Source: Pseudomonadales bacterium (GTDB lineage Bacteria > Pseudomonadota > Gammaproteobacteria > Pseudomonadales > UBA3067). Taken from it: a DNA stretch of 5,125 bases. How positions within the stretch are numbered: the first letter of the stretch is position 1; each line of letters starts with the position of its first letter. The stretch is from NCBI GenBank assembly GCA_016763235.1, contig JAESUE010000208.1:1-5125 (forward strand). The letters are read 5' to 3'. Below, in pieces: positions 1-5,125 of the stretch. The notes beneath the pieces were generated by a model that was not told the origin of the DNA, made no database searches, and worked only from the letters and a program-made list of their open reading frames with translations. Position numbers and translations under genes: made by a program.

Positions 1-682
1 CGAACAGATCGGCTCCCATACCAGCAACATCGCCCACATTGTCGCCGACATTATCAGCAATAACGCCAGGGTTGCGCGGATCATCTTCGGGGATACCTTC
101 TTCAAGCTTGCCCACTAGGTCTGCCCCTACATCTGCCGTCTTGGTGTAGATACCGCCACCCACACGAGCGAACAACGCTACCGATGAGGCCCCCATACCA
201 AAGCCATTAAGAACACGCAAAGAACTTGGATCACCCGAGAGAAACCAGTAGGCTAAGCCCAAGCAGAACAAACCCAGTGACGCCACCACCAAACCCATCA
301 CTGCACCGCTCGAAAAAGCTACCGTAAGCGCAGCAGCAGTGCCCGACTTTTTAGCTGCCAACGCGGTTCTAACATTCGCGCGGGTCGCAGAAAACATTCC
401 AACATACCCTGCAAGGGCTGAACTTACGGCCCCAACAATAAAAGCCAGAGCGGTCATCCAGTTAATTAAAAAACCAATCACCAGAAACACAATGAACACA
501 AACGAAGCAAGATAAGAATATTCCCGCCGTAAGAATACCTGAGCGCCACGATGTATCGCTTCGGCCACATCATGGGCTTTACCCGGTTCTACCGGACGCC
601 GAACAATTGTTGAGTAGATCAATGCGGCAATTATAATGCCGACCACCCCCAACAGCGGAGGCAACCACACAAGCTCCATCAT
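1..682 (-). CDS. hppA: Membrane-bound ion-translocating pyrophosphatase (H+- or Na+-PPase), N-terminal part
   Basis: This integral inner-membrane enzyme hydrolyses pyrophosphate and uses the energy to pump H+ or Na+ out of the cytoplasm. Only the first 227 codons are present; the family is usually about 650-770 residues, so roughly two thirds lies beyond the left edge. Seen here: an N-terminal hydrophobic helix (about residues 6-25), further membrane segments (about 54-97 and 117-148), then the hallmark pyrophosphate/Mg-binding region. That region holds GGGIYTK (175-181), DVGADLVGKLE (184-194), IPEDDPRNP (197-205) and DNVGDNVGDVAGMGADLF (210-227). The GGGIYTK and VAGMGAD wording resembles the K+-dependent branch rather than the CAGMAAD branch, which is inference. 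The start is the first of two adjacent ATG codons (682 or 679). No strong ribosome binding site is visible; only an A-rich AAAAAAGAA precedes it. The gene symbol follows family usage; whether it pumps H+ or Na+ cannot be read from this fragment. Confidence 0.95.
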   Translation of the reverse strand, partial: MMELVWLPPLLGVVGIIIAALIYSTIVRRPVEPGKAHDVAEAIHRGAQVFLRREYSYLASFVFIVFLVIGFLINWMTALAFIVGAVSSALAGYVGMFSATRANVRTALAAKKSGTAAALTVAFSSGAVMGLVVASLGLFCLGLAYWFLSGDPSSLRVLNGFGMGASSVALFARVGGGIYTKTADVGADLVGKLEEGIPEDDPRNPGVIADNVGDNVGDVAGMGADLF

Positions 683-886
683 TTCTTTTTTATCCAAAAT
701 AAGTTTATAGACTAGAACGCCAAATGCGCTTTCTTCCTCAAAAAACACCGTTAATCATTACACCTTTTATTTGTGAAGAAGCGATTAAAACTCTCTCTAG
801 ATATTTCCATGTAAAGCGCCTTTGATCGAGACAAAAGATCGCCACGCTCAACCCATCAACGACCGAGAGAATCTATAACGACATTC

Positions 887-892
887 ATTATA
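887..892 (-). promoter_or_regulatory. Possible -10 box (TATAAT) upstream of the pyrophosphatase gene
   Basis: A perfect TATAAT reads on the minus strand in the gap between the GFA-family gene and the pyrophosphatase gene, about 200 bases upstream of the latter's start. At 17-bp spacing the -35 position reads GATACG, a poor match to TTGACA, so the box may be chance in AT-rich DNA. If real, the transcript would have a long leader of about 200 bases. The rest of the 683-951 gap holds no credible small gene and no convincing terminator. Confidence 0.22.
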
Positions 893-951
893 GCCAAAGC
901 GGCATTTCCCGTATCAGCATCCATTTGCACTGAACGTCATTTTATCACCTG

Positions 952-1332
952 TTACCCTTTATCACTCGAATGATTCATTCCATCAAACATGAGCACCTCA
1001 CCCAATTCGTAGGGATTAACATCTTCCATGCAGCCAACATTTACGGCAAATTGATTTGGATTAGACCGCCGTTGGTGATGGGTATAAATGCCACACACTG
1101 AACAAAAATAGTGCTTGGCTGCTTTAGTATTGAATTGATAAAGGCTTAATTTATTCTCACCCTTTGTCACACGGAGATTTTCTAGCGCAACAAAGGTAAA
1201 AATAGCTCCACGGCGGCGGCACATTGAGCAGTTACAGCGCCCAAGCTCCCGCAGGCCATTCGGCAGGTCAAGCTCTAACACCACGGCACCACAGTGGCAG
1301 CTTGCTGTATGCGTTGGATTTATTATGGCCAT
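952..1332 (-). CDS. GFA/CENP-V family zinc protein (glutathione-dependent formaldehyde-activating enzyme-like)
   Basis: This complete 126-residue protein belongs to the GFA (DUF636/CENP-V) family of small cytoplasmic zinc proteins. The founding member helps join formaldehyde to glutathione; most members have no proven substrate. The family's cysteine pattern is intact: CHCG at residues 12-15, RCNCSMC with C33, C35 and C38, and FCSVCG with C77 and C80, followed by IYTHH. By analogy with characterised Gfa, C12/C14/C77/C80 would hold the structural zinc and C33/C35/C38 the second, catalytic zinc. At 126 residues it is the short form typical of uncharacterised members, shorter than Gfa itself (about 190), so a formaldehyde role should not be assumed. 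The ATG at 1332 is supported by an AAGGTG ribosome binding site nine bases upstream. It lies 6 bases downstream of a cupin remnant on the same strand, suggesting a former cupin-GFA operon. Confidence 0.9.
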   Translation of the reverse strand: MAIINPTHTASCHCGAVVLELDLPNGLRELGRCNCSMCRRRGAIFTFVALENLRVTKGENKLSLYQFNTKAAKHYFCSVCGIYTHHQRRSNPNQFAVNVGCMEDVNPYELGEVLMFDGMNHSSDKG

Positions 1333-1338
1333 TCGCGC

Positions 1339-1515
1339 TTACACCTTGTTTATTTCCTCAGACCAATCTGTGGAATAGATCTCTTGAAAATCTATAGGAG
1401 GGGAAATGACAGAAATGTACTGAAATATTTCTCTCCCCGTATTGTGAAACCCATGGATAACACCTGGCTCAATCTCAACACCGGTGATCATCACTCGCTC
1501 TGATTGGGAGTTGCC
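1339..1515 (-). pseudogene. Truncated cupin-domain protein, C-terminal remnant
   Basis: The minus-strand frame from 1515 to the TAA at 1339-1341 encodes about 58 residues that read like the end of a cupin. Key part: VEIEPGVIHGFHNTG, matching the second conserved cupin motif (PG-x2-H-x3-N, with a metal-ligand histidine), followed by a strand rich in I/F/Y/V and the tail SPPIDFQEIYSTDWSEE. The first cupin motif (HxH...E...G) and everything before it are missing. An in-frame TGA at 1516-1518 closes the frame upstream, inside a perfect inverted repeat, and nothing cupin-like could be read on the minus strand beyond it. An internal ATG at 1491 could give a 50-residue product, but only a weak GAG-type ribosome site precedes it and half a cupin barrel is unlikely to fold. 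The stop is 6 bases from the GFA start. Best read as a decayed gene, though a short expressed peptide cannot be excluded. Confidence 0.65.
1342..1347 (-). promoter_or_regulatory. Ribosome binding site of the GFA-family gene, inside the cupin remnant
   Basis: AAGGTG on the minus strand sits nine bases before the ATG at 1332. It is made of the last two sense codons (AAG GTG) of the cupin remnant, whose TAA stop follows directly. This is the usual arrangement of translationally coupled genes and supports both the chosen GFA start and the idea that the cupin was once the upstream cistron. Confidence 0.6.
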
Positions 1516-1548
1516 TCAATATATAGCTGTGTATATATTGAGGCAACT
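1509..1548. repeat. Perfect 17-bp inverted repeat with 6-base spacer
   Basis: Arms are AGTTGCCTCAATATATA (1509-1525) and its exact reverse complement (1532-1548), separated by GCTGTG. No mismatch occurs over 17 pairs, so a stable hairpin or cruciform is possible on either strand. Neither side is followed by a T-run, so it is not a canonical rho-independent terminator. It sits between the divergent cupin remnant/GFA unit and the MAPEG-selO unit, exactly where the cupin reading frame ends. It could be an operator dyad for a dimeric regulator, the scar or abutted ends of a lost mobile element, or an unusual hairpin terminator. The sequence does not decide between these. Confidence 0.85.
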
Positions 1549-1612
1549 GAGTCGTCCTATTAACACCTGTTTAGTACGCTTCCCCTGAAAACCTCAATTC
1601 AATGGCACCCCT

Positions 1613-1987
1613 ATGGTCTGGTTTAATATTTATGTTTTTATTAATATCGCATTGATTACAGCGCTGGCTTTTAATATTTCCCGTTTACGGATTAGTGAAA
1701 AAGTTGCAAACGGTGATGGCGGAAATTTAATCATTAAAAAAGCCATTCGTGCCCACCTTAATGCCATTGAACATGTGCTGCCCTTCGGTTTGTTAATACT
1801 CGCATTATCCCGTGATAAACCATCCTCCACGTTGCCCATGCTGGTGTGTGCTTTCAGCATCGCTAGAGTTCTCCATGCTGTGAGTATGTTAAAAGGGAAC
1901 TTTAATCTGAGAAGGTTTGCTGCTGTCTCAAGCTATGCACTGGAAGTATTAGCGGTAGTTATTCTCGGCTTTAAAATTTTCATCTAG
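1613..1987 (+). CDS. MAPEG-family small integral membrane protein
   Basis: This 124-residue protein belongs to the MAPEG family (membrane-associated proteins in eicosanoid and glutathione metabolism), whose bacterial members are about 130 residues with four membrane helices. Visible features: hydrophobic helices at about residues 5-22, 52-67, 73-90 and 104-123; the GDGGN loop (34-38); the family signature RAHLNAIEHV (46-55), with the conserved Arg, Asn and Glu; and ARVLHA (84-89). Some MAPEG enzymes are glutathione transferases or peroxidases; small bacterial ones such as YecN have no assigned substrate, so activity here is unknown. The ATG at 1613 is the first possible start, because an in-frame TGA lies at 1586-1588. 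No clear ribosome binding site precedes it, so it may be poorly translated or leaderless. It is followed after 81 bases by selO on the same strand, probably in one transcript. Confidence 0.85.
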   Translation: MVWFNIYVFINIALITALAFNISRLRISEKVANGDGGNLIIKKAIRAHLNAIEHVLPFGLLILALSRDKPSSTLPMLVCAFSIARVLHAVSMLKGNFNLRRFAAVSSYALEVLAVVILGFKIFI

Positions 1988-2022
1988 CAAGGATTGCATA
2001 CAAGCATAGAGATATGGATTTC

Positions 2023-2066
2023 GGTGCGGTAGTCTTCCCTGCAACTATCTCCAATAGAGCCGCACC
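2023..2066 (+). promoter_or_regulatory. Inverted repeat in the selO leader, ending two bases before the start codon
   Basis: GGTGCGG (2023-2029) and CCGCACC (2060-2066) are exact inverse complements, extendable by one G-U pair in RNA, with a loop of about 29 bases. The right arm ends two bases before the ATG at 2069 and covers the place where a ribosome binding site should be. In mRNA such a stem could hide the initiation region. The long loop and short stem make chance plausible. Confidence 0.3.
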
Positions 2067-2068
2067 CT

Positions 2069-3559
2069 ATGAATGCCAGATCAGCACTCCCTTTCGATAA
2101 CAGTTTCAGCCGGCTACCTGAACAGTTTTTTTCCCACCAGCACCCTAGCCCCGTATCATCACCGGAGCTGATTCGTATTAATGCGACTCTGGCTCTTGAG
2201 CTTGGTATAGATGCCCAGTGGTTACGTTCTGATGAGGGCGTCCAGATGTTGGCCGGCAATGCACTGCCAGAACACGCCACGCCCATTGCCACAACGTATG
2301 CAGGCCATCAGTTTGGCAATTGGAACCCCCAACTGGGTGATGGACGAGCGATTCTTTTAGGTGAAGTGACCTCCCCAAGCAATGGGCTGCGTTACGACAT
2401 TCAACTCAAAGGTGCCGGACAAACCCCTTATTCCCGCAGTGGTGATGGGCGCTCTCCTCTTGGCCCAGTGCTAAGGGAATATATCGTCAGTGAAGCGATG
2501 AACGCACTGGGTATCCCCGCTACTCGCAGCCTGGCTGCCATCATCACCGGCGATAACGTGGTGCGTGACCACCTATTGCCAGGCGGCATTCTCACCCGTG
2601 TTGCGCAAAGCCATATTCGCATCGGCACATTTCAATATTTTTCAGCTCGCCAAGACACGGCTTCCGTTAAAATTTTGGCCGATTATGTGATTAGTCGTCA
2701 TTACCCTGAGGCTGCGCAGACGAAAAACCCCTATCAAACCTTGCTCGAAAACGTTATTTCACGTCAGGCACAGCTCATTGCATTATGGCAAAGCGTTGGC
2801 TTTATCCATGGCGTGATGAATACCGACAATATGCTGTTATGCGGTGAAACGGTGGACTTTGGCCCCTGCGCATTTATGGACACGTTTCACCCTGAAACAG
2901 TGTATAGCTCTATCGACCGCAACGGGCGTTACGCCTATAACAAGCAAGCACCCATTGCCCGGTGGAATTTATCCTGGCTGGCCCAATCTCTGCTGCCTTT
3001 GATGGCAGAGGATGAAGAACAGGCGGTAGCGCTGGCACAAGAAGCGCTTAATGGCTTTGCCGCAACCTATCAGCACGCCTACGATGCAGTCATGTGCAAG
3101 AAGCTGGGGCTTAATCCAAGCAGCCCCACAAGCCTGATGCTGATTCAAAACCTGCTCGATCTTATGAACAAAGAACAGTGCGACTTCACGCTTTGTTTCC
3201 GTTTCCTTGCAGAAAACCTCGTGCCCCATAAAGAAAAATCTTCCGGCATCAGTGATTTCTTTCATCTACCTGCTGCATTCAATCCCTGGATAGAGCAATG
3301 GCGTTGCCAAGTAGGAAAAGAGTTTTCTGATCTAGGCGGCATTCAAACAAAACTACTAGCGGTAAACCCAGCGTTTATCCCTCGCAATCATTTGGTGGAA
3401 GAAGTCATCGAAAGCGCCAACACACGTAACGATTTATCGCCCTTTCACTCACTGGTAGATTTATTGGAAAAACCCTTTGATTATCACCCTGAACATTCAC
3501 GCTATGCGCAACCGCCTCGACCAGAGCAAGTGGTAGAAAACACCTTTTGCGGCACCTGA
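2069..3559 (+). CDS. selO: Protein adenylyltransferase SelO (YdiU/UPF0061 family)
   Basis: SelO is a pseudokinase-fold enzyme that binds ATP in flipped orientation and transfers AMP to Ser, Thr or Tyr of target proteins; it is linked to redox homeostasis and protein S-glutathionylation. This copy is complete at 496 residues, normal for bacterial SelO. Seen in order: TYAGHQFGNWNPQLGDGRA (76-94), a family hallmark; the ATP-contacting lysine K114 in QLKGAG; the glycine/arginine loop SRSGDGRSPLGPVLREY (122-138); TRVAQSHIRIGTFQYF (176-191); HGVMNTDN (248-254-255 region), with the expected catalytic base D253 and metal-binding N254; and DFGP with metal-binding D263. The C-terminus ends FCGT with C494, at the place of the selenocysteine or cysteine in other members. 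All expected active-site residues are present, so it should be active. ATG 2069 is the only ATG/GTG/TTG start after an in-frame TAG at 2030-2032; the ribosome site is weak. It lies 81 bases after the MAPEG gene. Confidence 0.97.
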   Translation: MNARSALPFDNSFSRLPEQFFSHQHPSPVSSPELIRINATLALELGIDAQWLRSDEGVQMLAGNALPEHATPIATTYAGHQFGNWNPQLGDGRAILLGEVTSPSNGLRYDIQLKGAGQTPYSRSGDGRSPLGPVLREYIVSEAMNALGIPATRSLAAIITGDNVVRDHLLPGGILTRVAQSHIRIGTFQYFSARQDTASVKILADYVISRHYPEAAQTKNPYQTLLENVISRQAQLIALWQSVGFIHGVMNTDNMLLCGETVDFGPCAFMDTFHPETVYSSIDRNGRYAYNKQAPIARWNLSWLAQSLLPLMAEDEEQAVALAQEALNGFAATYQHAYDAVMCKKLGLNPSSPTSLMLIQNLLDLMNKEQCDFTLCFRFLAENLVPHKEKSSGISDFFHLPAAFNPWIEQWRCQVGKEFSDLGGIQTKLLAVNPAFIPRNHLVEEVIESANTRNDLSPFHSLVDLLEKPFDYHPEHSRYAQPPRPEQVVENTFCGT

Positions 3560-3577
3560 TCGGCTATCGACACATCC

Positions 3578-3619
3578 AGCGCTGCGTCGCCGCAAGCCAT
3601 TGCAAACTGACGCAGCGTT
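3578..3619 (+). terminator. Stem-loop just after selO, possible terminator
   Basis: CGCTGCGTC (3580-3588) pairs perfectly with GACGCAGCG (3609-3617), extended outward by a G-U and an A-U pair. A nested GCAA/TTGC stem (3592-3595 with 3600-3603) lies in the loop. It starts 18 bases after the selO stop, a usual terminator position. The following bases TTCCTCT are only weakly T-rich, so termination may be inefficient or rho-assisted. Confidence 0.45.
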
Positions 3620-3949
3620 CCTCTAAGTCGATTTAATAACATAACACTCAAGGCGGGGAATGTGAGTTTATACGCATAAATGATCATTTTTAAATACCCT
3701 TATGCACCAATTTGAGGGTGTGCTAAATAATCACAAAAAATTAATCTAATTATTTTCTCGTATGTTCGCGCGCAATAATACCAATGGCAATGTTGTAAGG
3801 TATGGGGCAATTTATATTGACCGGCGAGTTATTTAAATTATTGTTTTTTGTGTCGATTGCAGGGCTAAACTAGCAAGATTTTTGATATGAAAGAATGAAC
3901 GGGGGCTTCCTTCTGAATAACACGAAAAAATATTCTGAGGAATGTGAGA

Positions 3950-3988
3950 AACCTCCGGCTCACGGATAAATATCAGGAGCCTGAGGTT
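3950..3988. repeat. 12-bp inverted repeat with one mismatch between convergent genes
   Basis: AACCTCCGGCTC (3950-3961) pairs with GAGCCTGAGGTT (3977-3988) at 11 of 12 positions, with a 15-base loop. A competing pairing exists just upstream: GTGAG (3944-3948) with CTCAC (3959-3963), and GAGG (3937-3940) with CCTC (3952-3955). The hexamer CTGAGG occurs at both 3935-3940 and 3981-3986, so the same CCTC can pair either way. It could act as a bidirectional terminator for selO and the ligase, but neither strand has an immediate T-run. Confidence 0.5.
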
Positions 3989-4055
3989 CTATTACTATCT
4001 TATACCTATCGATTCAAATTACGTTCAAGTTTGAGCGCAAAATGAAGAAGCACAT

Positions 4056-5125
4056 TTATACTTTATTTTCGTGACCTTCCCAGTACTTATCTCTGATAAT
4101 ACGCTTGTAAAGTTTACCCGTTGGTAAGCGTGGCAAGGCATCCATAAAATCCACCGAGCGAGGCAGTTTATATTTCGCCAAATTTTCTGCCGCATACTTA
4201 AGAATATCCTCAACCAACTCATCAGAAGGTTCAACACCAGCAGCCACTTCTACTACGGCTTTCACTGACTCACCCCAACGCTCATCGGGAACCCCAAGCA
4301 CTGCCACATCACCAATTTTAGGATGCTGATGCAAAACGGCTTCGATTTCTGCGGGATAAATATTCACACCACCAGAAATAATCATGTCGCTTTTACGATC
4401 ACAAATAAACAACCAACCGCCTTCAGTGAGATAACCCATATCACCCACGGTGAACTTATTTCCCATGGTGCTTTCTGCGGTTTTTTTCTCATCTTTAAAG
4501 TATTTGAACTCCCCCATGGGCGAGGTCATATAAATAGTGCCAATTTCATTAGCGGGTAATTCATTGCCATCATCATCTAAAATCAACAACTGTGCACCCG
4601 GCCATGCTCGACCCACGGTGCCTGGGTTTTCCAACCATTCTTTAGAATTTACGTAAGCACCACCACCTTCGGTTGCTGCGTAATATTCGTAAACCACTGG
4701 GCCAAACCAGTCGATCATTTTGCGTTTGGTATCAGCGGGACAAGGCGCGGCGGCGTGAATGACGTTGGTCAGGCTGCTAACGTCGTACTTATCACGCACT
4801 TCCTGTGGTAACTCTAACAGGCGATGAAACATGGTAGGCACCATATGGGTTGCCGTCACCTGGTAGTCTTGGATTTGTTTCAGGCAATCTTCAGCGCTCC
4901 ACTTCTTGGTTAATACGATGGCCTGCCCCATATGCAGAGCACCCATAGCAAAACCCGAAGGTGCTGCGTGGTACAAAGGCCCTGCTGCCAAATGAGCGCC
5001 GGTTCCGCCTTTAATATCAAACAACATGCCTAGCATCGCACTCATCGCTGCACTGGCTTCTGGAGGCCCGTCAGCCAAAGGACGACGTACGCCTTTTGGT
5101 CGGCCGGTGGTGCCAGAGGTATACA
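4056..5125 (-). CDS. Acyl-CoA synthetase (FadD-like, ANL superfamily), C-terminal part
   Basis: The enzyme activates a carboxylic acid with ATP to an acyl-adenylate, releasing pyrophosphate, then transfers the acyl group to coenzyme A. The fragment has 355 residues plus stop; about 150-200 N-terminal residues lie beyond the right edge. It opens at the phosphate-binding signature YTSGTTGRPKG (fragment residues 1-11). Then come PLYHAAP (about 49-55), the adenine/acyl motif YYAATEGG (147-154), GDMGYLTEGGWLFICDR (227-243) with the ribose-binding Asp and hinge Arg, and SGGVNIYPAEIE (250-261). The A10 motif PTGK follows, with the catalytic lysine near residue 337. All key residues are intact, so the gene looks functional. 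Substrate is not determinable: family members act on medium or long fatty acids, steroid side chains, bile acids or aromatic acids. A TTG at 5078 is not the start, because the frame continues through the P-loop to the edge. It converges with selO across a 496-base gap. Confidence 0.93.
   Translation of the reverse strand, partial: YTSGTTGRPKGVRRPLADGPPEASAAMSAMLGMLFDIKGGTGAHLAAGPLYHAAPSGFAMGALHMGQAIVLTKKWSAEDCLKQIQDYQVTATHMVPTMFHRLLELPQEVRDKYDVSSLTNVIHAAAPCPADTKRKMIDWFGPVVYEYYAATEGGGAYVNSKEWLENPGTVGRAWPGAQLLILDDDGNELPANEIGTIYMTSPMGEFKYFKDEKKTAESTMGNKFTVGDMGYLTEGGWLFICDRKSDMIISGGVNIYPAEIEAVLHQHPKIGDVAVLGVPDERWGESVKAVVEVAAGVEPSDELVEDILKYAAENLAKYKLPRSVDFMDALPRLPTGKLYKRIIRDKYWEGHENKV

Larger units (their letters stand above)
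3560..4055. other. Intergenic region between convergent selO and acyl-CoA ligase genes
   Basis: About 500 bases with no credible gene. It is visibly more AT-rich than its neighbours, especially 3670-3950. It contains the selO-proximal stem-loop, a 12-bp palindrome AAATGATCATTT (3678-3689) with a TTTAT-ACGC-ATAAA mini-hairpin just before it, and the inverted repeat at 3950-3988. A further near-palindrome (4022-4037, 7 paired positions including one G-U around a 2-base centre) lies just beyond the ligase stop. The only tiny plus-strand frame noticed (3762-3836, 24 codons) lacks a ribosome site. No tRNA, IS end or known small RNA was recognised. Confidence 0.6.

Noticed and set aside
820..845. 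Paired GATC sites around 823-841 considered as a terminator after the GFA-family gene
   Set aside because: Only four bases pair, and GATC is self-complementary, so the hairpin is not convincing.
1294..1503. Plus-strand open frame of 69 codons
   Set aside because: It lies opposite the GFA start and the cupin remnant, whose minus-strand translations match known families; it has no ribosome site and no recognisable protein.
2014..2098. Short plus-strand frame MDFGAVVF overlapping the selO start
   Set aside because: It has no ribosome site and is out of frame with selO; kept only as a possible coupling element in a finding.
1984..3265. Several minus-strand frames opposite selO
   Set aside because: They lie opposite an intact selO with full active-site motifs and show no protein family signal.
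3502..3687. Minus-strand open frame of 61 codons overlapping the end of selO
   Set aside because: It overlaps a certain gene by 58 bases, includes the selO-proximal stem-loop, and its translation resembles nothing recognisable.
3762..3836. Plus-strand 24-codon frame starting MFARNNTN in the intergenic gap
   Set aside because: No ribosome binding site, very short, and no family resemblance.
4025..4559. Frames on both strands within and beside the acyl-CoA ligase
   Set aside because: They are shadows of the ligase, whose reading frame carries all expected ANL motifs.

Overview
The window looks like chromosomal DNA of a moderate-GC gammaproteobacterium, probably marine or environmental. The protein families suggest this: a membrane pyrophosphatase, a SelO/YdiU AMPylase of the FCGT-ending type, a small MAPEG protein and a FadD-like acyl-CoA ligase. 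The organism call is inference from gene style only. No rRNA, tRNA, CRISPR array, intact insertion sequence or phage gene was recognised.

Layout. (1) Bases 1-682, minus strand: the N-terminal 227 codons of a membrane-bound ion-translocating pyrophosphatase (hppA family), running off the left edge. (2) 683-951: AT-rich gap holding its probable leader and a TATAAT box. (3) 952-1332, minus: a complete small zinc protein of the GFA/CENP-V family. (4) 1339-1515, minus: a short open frame encoding the C-terminal end of a cupin protein. It stops 6 bases before the GFA start and appears to be the remnant of an upstream operon partner. Its upstream side abuts a perfect 17-bp inverted repeat (1509-1548). 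(5) 1613-1987 and 2069-3559, plus: a MAPEG-family membrane protein followed by selO, probably co-transcribed. (6) 3560-4055: about 500 bases without a credible gene, AT-rich overall, with several stem-loops between two convergent genes. (7) 4056-5125, minus: the C-terminal 355 residues of an acyl-CoA synthetase, running off the right edge.

How they fit together. GFA, MAPEG and SelO all belong to families with links to glutathione or redox chemistry, so the centre of the window may be a loose redox/detoxification cluster. No shared pathway is shown by the sequence. The pyrophosphatase and acyl-CoA ligase are both tied to pyrophosphate (one consumes it, the other makes it), but they are at opposite ends and look independent.

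No clearly new multi-gene system was found. The items most worth a second look are the cupin remnant with its adjoining perfect hairpin, the window edge falling exactly at the ion-selectivity residue of the pyrophosphatase, and inverted repeats in the selO leader and in the 3560-4055 gap.
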